Shown: positions 1-9,000 of the stretch, piece after piece | How positions within the stretch are numbered: position 1 is the first letter of the stretch | How the letters are laid out: each line of letters starts with the position of its first letter | From: JAFGFG01 sp964442905 | GTDB lineage: Archaea; Aenigmatarchaeota; Aenigmatarchaeia; QMZP01; JAFGSV01 | Length of the DNA stretch: 12,113 bases | Direction: 5' to 3' | Assembly (NCBI GenBank): GCA_964442905.1 | Contig: CAYUBD010000032.1 | Span: forward strand, 1-12,113 | The notes under the pieces: model-generated | What the model was told of the DNA's origin: nothing | The model's input: the letters and a program-made list of their open reading frames with translations, nothing else | Database searches by the model: none | Translations under genes and position numbers: made by a program

Positions 1-3000
1 TTATATTGACCTTTACCGTATCGGAGTTCACAGCGACGTTATCTGTTATATCTGTGTATATAATTACTGTCTGGCCGTATCCTGTTTTGTTGGCACTCGT
101 ATTGAAGCTGATTATCTGGGGCTTTTCCAGGTCAAGGCCTGACATGTGTACATCAAGAATACCCGTATCCGTGGCATTGAAGCTTCCCCAGCTGTCGTTG
201 GCATAGAACTTGTAACCTATCTTCTTACCAGCTGAATATGATGGTATCTGCATGGTCTTGTTCGACCAGACAGAAAGACCGGATGCAGAATTGGTGTAAT
301 TCTCCCATGAATCATCGACAGTTGCATTCCAGGAAAATATCCATGATGAGAGGTTGTAGTCTTCCTCCCAGTGGGCGTGGAACAACACGTAGTCCTCTGT
401 GTAGGGGTCAGTGTCGTTCGCGCCGAAATCAGACCATGTGGGAGACGAGCCGTCATAGACTTCAAGCTCATGCGCGGTCGTGTTCTTTACGCCGGCGTTT
501 GTGGAGTTGCACTGCGCCCTGAAGTAGTAGTATCCTATCTCCCTTGCGGTTATGTTGAAGTGGTAATTGGCGGAAGATCCCCCTGCTTCTATCTCCCCTA
601 TCTCGTAGAACGACACGTTTGAGGAGAGGATATAATCCGACGTCGAGGTTTCCGTCCATTCCCCGGAAGAGTTGTCCTGTAGTATTATGTAAACGTCCGT
701 GGGAATCAGTTCACCGTCTTCTTCCGAGCAGTTCCCCGAGAACGATATGCTATGGTTATATTCCATTGACGGCATGCCGGAAAAACCACCATCTGTTGTC
801 ATATTGACTGTTGCTGTATACTGCGGCAGCTCAAGCACCTGCCATTCAATGTACGATTCCTGTCCGGTCCTACCCCTATCGATTTCCAGGTCGGTTGTGT
901 TCGTGAGATTCCACATGTGGAACGGTCTGGGATAAGCCGCTCCGGTGTTACTGCCATCCGTACAGTGGCCGACGAATGTCAGAGTCCTGTTTATGGTGAC
1001 TGCCGAAGAGAGCGTGACGTCCTCGTGGTACCACGCAACGTCCCCGCTGTTGTCTATCTGCCCGCTCTCGTTGTGCCCAGTGCCGTCGCCGAAATCTATG
1101 ACGTACCACCTGACGTAGACATCGCCTGACGGGGCACCGTCTACTATCAGCATGTAGAACTCGACGTAGCTGTCGTTGCTGAACCTTCCAGCGAGCGATG
1201 CGTGGACGATGCCGTTTAAGTCGCTCCTGTGCTGCCATATAAGGATGGAGCGGCTCAGGTTAACGGAAGCGCCTATCTCACCGACGGCTGGATTCGCTTC
1301 CTCGTTATCATCGGCGTAGACCTCACCTGTGTGGAAAGCTGCAATCTTGGATGGGTTGAATTCTATGACCTGCCACCTGTATCTCGCCACCACGTTCGCG
1401 CCGTCTACCCTGTCGAGCCTTATATGAGTGCTATTCATCGCGTATCCAGTGACAAGTCCTTGGTCGCCGTATGCCCTGGTGGTGGAGGCATCATTCAGGT
1501 CTGTTGAGACCAGTACCATCGTATTGTCGGGGTCCACGGTTGCGCCTATCTCTATCTCCTCCCATTCGGCACCCTGGCCGGCGCCCGTGGCGAAGGTGCC
1601 GCCTCCTCTGTAGACTATGAACTCCTCATCAAGGCACTCGACCACCTGCCATGTGAGGACACTGTTGTCTATTTGATTCCATCTGGTGAAGTTGATAGTG
1701 TCCGTATCGGATAGCCACGCCCTTACCCATACTTCGTCGTTGTCTTGGTTTACATTATGTACGGGTCTCTTCCCTGTTCCCATGCTGGGCAGCAGGAAGG
1801 TCCTGGAGAGGTTCGCTACGGGAGTTATCGCAGTCGCACCCTCCGTTACACCATTCAGGTCGTAAGTTCCATGCTGGATATTGTATCCCGAATATGGGCT
1901 TGTTATAGGCTTCATTATTTCAATGTAATCCGTGGTCTCAAGAGGCTCATGACCTGCCGAAGAACCGTTGCATGTTACGTTCCATGAATAATTCCCCTCG
2001 AAGAGGAATGTCTCATTGGACTCGTAAAGTCCTGACGTGGCGTTAAAAGTCATGTTTTCTGGGGATGTCCACCCAGTCGTCAGGTTGAATAACACGTCGC
2101 AGTAAACGCCTGAAGAGCTGATAGGCTCTCCTGTGCTTGCGTTCGTGTAGTTCGCAAAGAAGTATGCTATATCATTCGCCCGGATTTTCTGGGAGCCGCC
2201 TTCTTCATCTACATTATCCCATATGCTCAGATTCGAATTGACGTCGGACGAGTAGGACGTGAAGTGACTTACAATGAAAGTCAGGTTACCTTGTTGGTAT
2301 GAATAAAAGGAACATATTTCTGGAGGGCACAATGAGCCGTCCATGAGTATGAGAGGAATCTTCTGGTAAGGCAGACCGTAAAGGCTCAGCGACGCCGACC
2401 TGTTCAGCCGCGGTTCGGAGTAAGACACTATCTCTATGATTTTATCTCCAATCGTTACGACAGCGTTTATGTCAGCCCCACCACTCAGGTTCACACTCTC
2501 TAAGAACACTATCTTTCCCGATTCCGGACGCTCAAGCGTGAATTCCGTTATGTTTTCCGTGTCGTTCACCTGGCTGAGATCGGTCGTGTTCCCATAGAAT
2601 TCGGTGGATATTATCACATCGACGGTTCTTGTCCCAGAGGACTCGTTGTTGCCATTGGCATCCCAGCATTCTATTGACCAGTAGTATCTTCCGTCATCGA
2701 GCCAGTGTAACGAGAAGTAAGATACTTGGCCGCCGACAATGCTCATGTTTGTCGCATTGACTTCTCCGTTGATGATGATGCTGCAGTTCTCTATCGAATA
2801 CTCGTCGGTGACGTTGAATTCGAAGGATATGTTCCCATCATTATCACCGCTGTTATTCATGGGACTCATGATGTCTATTTCAGGCGGAGTCACGTCCTGC
2901 ACATCAAAGCAGCTCAGCGTCATGCTCGTATTGAGGTTGCCTGAGCTGTCATTAGCCAATATATTCCAGCATATCTCCTTGCCTGCAAGCCCGGAACTGT

Positions 3001-6000
3001 CTATGGAGAAGTTGCTCCATCCGGGAGTTCCCGGAAATGCAATCAAGCTTTCATTGCTCCACGAGCCTGACTCGTTAGTTCTGAATATCGCGGAATCAAG
3101 GCCGCTGCCTGGGTCGTTCCAGTAGGCATGCGCATACACAGTCATACCGTCATTGACGTTCCCGGAAGAATTGTCTCCCACGGAGGTATAGTAAGGCGCA
3201 TGGATGTCATTCACGTCGAAACATGTCTCGCTCATGCTGGCGTTCATGTTCCCTATCGAATCATTCGCCCACTGGACCCAGCATATGGTCTCGCCTGCAT
3301 GTCCAGAGGTATCGATTGTAAAGTTCGCCCACTCCGGCTTCCCAGAGAACCCATGCAGGCTCCTGTTATCCCATGTACCGGTCTCGTTCGTCCTCAGGAC
3401 GGCAATGCCCAGGTTACTGTCCATCTCGTTCCAGTACACAGAGGCTTCAACACTTACACCCTCATCAACAGCACCTAAGGAGTCATCCTGAACATTCGTG
3501 AAGAAGGGTTCTGTGGCATCCTCGCTCCAGCTTATGTTCATGTCCAGCAGGCTTATGGTCTTGGTATCGTTCTTATTGAAAAAGACCCTGTACAGCAGGC
3601 TGTTGGCCGCAGAGAAGCCAAGACAGCTGCCCGGGTCCACACCTTCCCCGTTCGTCGCCCCGCACCAGATATCGCCGCTGTCGACACTTACTTCCACCGT
3701 TATGTTGTTGTTCATGTCCGTGCCATATTCGGTCCATGTGACATTTTCTATGAGCTTGATGTCCTCGGTGGTGTTGATGAATAGTGAGGTAAAGTTGCCA
3801 TATCCGGCCGACGCCTTTGAGGTCTCGGCTAACATGGAAACGCCCGGCTCCGACGTCGCGTATTTCCTGACCCTGATGTCATCGTAGTGCGCCTGCGTGC
3901 CGTGCATCATCAATCCGATGTTCCCGGTGCCGTACTGCGAGTAGTTGTGCTCATGCGAGTATCCGTTGAAAAGCAGCCTTATCGTGTCCTGGTCAAGATT
4001 GTCGAATACATCCACCCTGAGGTCGTACCAGGTGTCCCTGTCTATGGTCACGTCGGTCCATTCCTGCATGTCGGTGGTGTAGACTCCCGATATCCACTGC
4101 CTGAGCCAGATGCTGTCGTCCGGGTCGCTTCTGTCATCAAGTATGACGGCATAATGATTGTCAGTGTCCTGGAACATGAAGAGGATCCCCGCGAACCCGC
4201 CCGTAGCACCGCCACTGGAGATGTTGACCCTTGTCTCAAGGGTGTAGTTTCCCCATCCTGGATTGCCTGTGGATGTTCTCATGTAGGTGCCTGTATTATC
4301 ACCCTGATAGTATGCGGCGCCTGCCACGTACCAGTTGCCGTTGTGCTCCGTCCAGCCGTCATCGTTTCCGTCGTTGAAGTCGTCCCAGAACAGGTACACA
4401 TCGCTCCTGTTCTCAGGCGGGCTCCCTGCGTCCGGGTTCCCGTAATAAACGTAATAGTAATCGTCATAGCCGCCGGCCACGACATCCCCCTGCAATTTGA
4501 ACCATATCTCAGTCTGGCCTGAAATGCATGGAGTTTCGTTGACCCTGTCCAGTTCTATGTTGGCGGTCCCGTTGTACCAGATTATCCTCAAATCCGAGCA
4601 GTCCGGGAGCAGCTTGCCCCCGCCCGCGAGTTCGCTTGCATTCATGCTGAGGTTGACTGAATAACCTTCCTCCAGCACCGAGTCCAGGCTGTTCGTTATG
4701 TTTACCCGTTTCCTGTAAGACCATGAGATGTTCCACCAGTCAGAAGGTATGCCCGAGAAGCTTACATTGCCGACTTGCCATGAAACACCTTCGGGCGAAC
4801 CCACGCTTGAGTTGTCTTCGTAGGAATCGTAGTAATTTCTGGCCATGTCGATGGTAAAAGAACTCAATTCTGTCCCGTTCAGGTTTCCTGTAGAATCATT
4901 AGCGAATACGTGCAATGTATAGCTACTCTCCGCCAGATTCAGGTAGTGCGTGTCGATCTGAGAGCAGTCTGTACAAAGTGTTGAATTCTCCCCATTATTG
5001 ATGTTGTACCAGGACGTGTGAACATTCTCACCGAAACTTACGTTAAGTGTCGGCGTGGCATCATTTACGGTGCCCGCAGGCGAGTGTATCGTAACGTCAG
5101 GCTGCGTCTGGTCCAGCATGAAGGAGACGGAGTCGCCGCCGATGCTGCCCGCGGAGTCGTTGATGTAGACTTCAAGCGCGTTGGGGCCTTCAGACAGGGA
5201 AAGTACCGTCCCGTTCTGGCATGGAATGGTCGTGTTGTCTCCGCCTGTATTGTACCAGCATGAGTCGATGCTGGTCTCGAACACAGTGAAGTTGAACACC
5301 GTGACGTTGTAATACGTCATGCCCCCCTTAGGATACGTTATCGCCATGGTTGGTTTTGTGAAGTCTACATTCAGGGTTCTGTTAGAATTGGTGAAGTCAG
5401 ACCTGCCTGCGGAATCATTGCACCATGCAGCCCATAACCAGTTACCTTCCGGGATGCCCTGAACCTCAACAGACCATATCGTGTCATTGGATGGAGTCGA
5501 ATTCGTCTGGTTGGCAGACCATTCGCCGGACCAGTCAGACCAGAGCTGCAGATAGTCCACGTTCACATTATCTGAGCACATGAGCTCGAAAGTCACCGTG
5601 CCTGAGGAATAGTTGTAGTTATCTACCGGGGATGTTCCGAAGGAAGCTGCCGGATTCTCAGTGTCAACATTCACAACCCTTTGCCCAGACTGCCCGGTGT
5701 TGCCCCCGCCATCCGTGCAGTTCACGTACCACGTTCCCGGCCCCACGGGAACGGAGTCATTCTGTATGGTCGTCAGCGTGTCGTTCACTACGCTCGCGTT
5801 AGACCCCGACTCCACGCCACCTATATACAGCACGCATGAAGCAGTCGTGGCCACGCCGTCCGTGAACGAGAACTGGAAATCAATGACCTGTGTGGATGAG
5901 TTGTACTCATCTTCAGGAAGATACGGGCTTACATTCGGAGAGTTATAATCCAGAGTGAAGTCCACGTTGTCCCCGCCAACGTTCCCGGACGAATCGTTCG

Positions 6001-9000
6001 CATACACCCTGAGCGTGTTCGGTCCCTCCTGTCCCGATATCTCCGTCCCGTTCTGGCACGACATCGTGACGTTCCCGCCCCCGTTCAGGTCATACCAGCA
6101 CGTGTGCGGGCTCTCGGACAGGGTGAAGTTGAACACCGTGACGTTGTAGTATGTCATACCCTTAGGATACGTTATCGTCACTACCGGGTCCTCGATGTCA
6201 ACATTCATGGTCCTCTCCGCGGACTGCCCGGTGTTGCCCCCGCCATCCGTGCAGTTCACGTACCACGTTCCCGGCCCCACGGGAACGGAGTCATTCTGTA
6301 TGGTCGTCAGCGTGTCGTTCACTACGCTCGCGTTAGACCCCGACTCCACGCCACCTATATACAGCACGCATGAAGCAGTCGTGGCCACGCCGTCCGTGAA
6401 CGAGAACTGGAAATCAATGACCTGTGTGGATGAGTTGTACTCATCTTCAGGAAGATACGGGCTTACATTCGGAGAGTTATAATCCAGAGTGAAGTCCACG
6501 TTGTCCCCGCCAACGTTCCCGGACGAATCGTTCGCATACACCCTGAGCGTGTTCGGTCCCTCCTGTCCCGATATCTCCGTCCCGTTCTGGCACGACATCG
6601 TGACGTTCCCGCCCCCGTTCAGGTCATACCAGCACGTGTGCGGGCTCTTGGAAAGCGAGAAGTCGAAATGCGTGACATTGTAATAGACGGTTTCGAGGGG
6701 GTACAGTATTATGACATCCATCAGGCTCGTGTCGACCTTGAAGTACTTGGCGTCTGTCTTGTTGAGGTTGCCTTCGGAATCGTTGCAGTAGAAAATGACG
6801 CCGTAATCGCCATCGTCCATGGATTCGTTCATGTCCCAGAAGTTCTCGTTGTCGGTCTTCGTCATGCTCACGTTCCCGCCCCCGTTGATGGAGTAGCCGC
6901 ACCAGTCGCCGGTCTCTCCAGCCTGCAGGGATACGTTGAAGTAGATATTCATGAATCCATAAGTCGAGTTCTCAGGGGATACAATGATGATTTCCGGCGG
7001 TGTCGAATCCGTCACGCTGAAGCAGTGTTCTTCCATGCTGGCGTTCATGTTCCCTATCGAATCATTCGCCCACTGGACCCAGCATATGGTCTCGCCTGCA
7101 TGTCCAGAGGTATCGATTGTAAAGTTCGCCCACTCCGGCTTCCCAGAGAACCCATGCAGGCTCCTGTTATCCCATGTACCAGTCTCGTTCGTCCTCAGGA
7201 CGGCTGTATCCAGGCCGCTTGATTTATCACCCCAGTAAACACCCGTTTCGACGACCGCTCCTTCGTCTACGGAGCCGGAAGAGTTGTCCAGACCGGCGGC
7301 ATAGTAGGGCGGCTCGATGTCGTCTATCCAGCTTATGTTCATGTCAAGCAGGCTTATGGTCATGCTGCCGTTTCCCTGGAAAAGGGCTCTGTACACCAGG
7401 CTGTCTCCCGGAGAGAATCCCGGGCAGCCGCCCGGATCCACGCCTTCCCCTTTCGTCGCCTCGCACCACAGCCCGCCGCCGTTGACGCTGACTTCCACCG
7501 TTATGTTGTTGCAGGAATCGGTGTTGTTATCATTCCATGTTATCTCCGTTATGGCTGTCATGTTATTGGATACATTGACGGCAGTCGAAGTGAAGTTCCC
7601 GGAGCCACCGGTCAACCCTTCGTCCTCGCTTCCTTCCGAGACCACAGGCTCGTTCAGGACCAGCAGCCTTATTTTGACATTATCCCACAACATGGGCGAA
7701 TCGTAGCCCATTATTCCCATGCCCCGGCCGGTCGGCCAGTATACGTCCCCTGAAAAGTCTATGTACCTCGTACCTTCCCTTAGCATCTGGACGTAGTTTC
7801 CCACGGACTTGATTTCATAGGTATACCACACGTCGGTGCTGAACGTGGTGCTGTCAGATGCTATCGAAGCGTAACCGCTGTCCCATCTCCTGAACATTAT
7901 CGTGTCAGTGGCGTCCCTCAGGTCGGCGACGAGTCCCAGGTGCTGGTCGTCAGTCGTTCCCTGCCTTCTGAAAAGTGCCCCGGAGAACGCTATCTGGCCG
8001 CTGCCCGGGCTGGGCATGTACATGTCGAACGTGATGGACGAGTTTTCCCATTCCGCGTCATTGCGTGTCACCCATATCCTATCATACCCGTCGACTGTAT
8101 CCTCGCTCCTGAGAACTTTGTTGCTCCCGTCCAGCTCGACGTCGAAATCACCGCTGCCGCCCAGCGTCCACCCCGAGGGCTGAGAGCCGACGGTCTCGCT
8201 TTCGAAGTCCTCCCACAGATGATAAACGAGGCTCCTGTTCTCAGGAGGGCTTCCTGCATCAGGGTTCCCGTAATAGAGCGTATAATTCGCGTCCCAGCCT
8301 CCTGCAGGAATGTCCTCCTGCAGCCTGAACCAGATGTCGGTCTGGGTGGAATTGCAGCCGGTTTCGTTTATCCTGTCCAGCTCGACGTCACCGGTCCCGT
8401 TATGCCATACTATCCTGAGGTCGCCGCAGTCGGCCCTTATCTTTCCCTGTGAAACCAAGGAAAATGTATCAAGGCTGTAGTTCACGGAGTATCCATCCTG
8501 AACAGAGGAACCGTCGACGTTGGACACGTTCAGTACCTTCCTGTAGTCCCAGGAATCGTCCCACCACTCGGCAACCGTGCTCCCGGCATAGCTGACCTTC
8601 CCGTACTCCCATTCGACATCATTGACGTCTGCCAGGCTGGAGCTGTCGTCAAAGTCATCGTAATAGTTCCCGGCCATGTCTACAGTGAATCCGGAAGACT
8701 CTGAACCGTTTACATTGCCCAGTGAATCATTGCAGAAGACATTGATGGTATAGCTGCCCTCCTCAAGGTTGAGGTATACATCATCAGCGGAGGTGCACGA
8801 CGTGCAGAGCGTCACGTTCTGCCCTCCGTCTATGCTGTACCATGCGCTGTCCACGGTCTCGCCGAAGCTTGCGTTGACGAGGGGAGTCGTATCCGCAACC
8901 GTCCCGGACGGCGAATGTATGGACACGCCCGGCGGCGTCGTGTCGGTCGTGAACGTGTAATTCGAATTGCCCCAGTCAGTGAGATCCTCCCTGTCGTACG

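Noticed and set aside
3887..4522. 211-codon open frame on the plus strand
   Set aside because: It lies antisense to DUF2341 no. 3 and its ConA domain. Its translation is repetitive in Val/Pro/Arg with no recognisable domain, and the minus frame is clearly the coding one.
5688..6648. Direct repeats as ends of a mobile element
   Set aside because: There is no transposase or integrase frame, no terminal inverted repeats, and the repeats are coding and in phase with the protein.
6638..7222. 194-codon open frame on the plus strand
   Set aside because: Antisense to Ig-like and module C sequence. Part of it recurs at 3128-3478 only because the coding strand is duplicated there.
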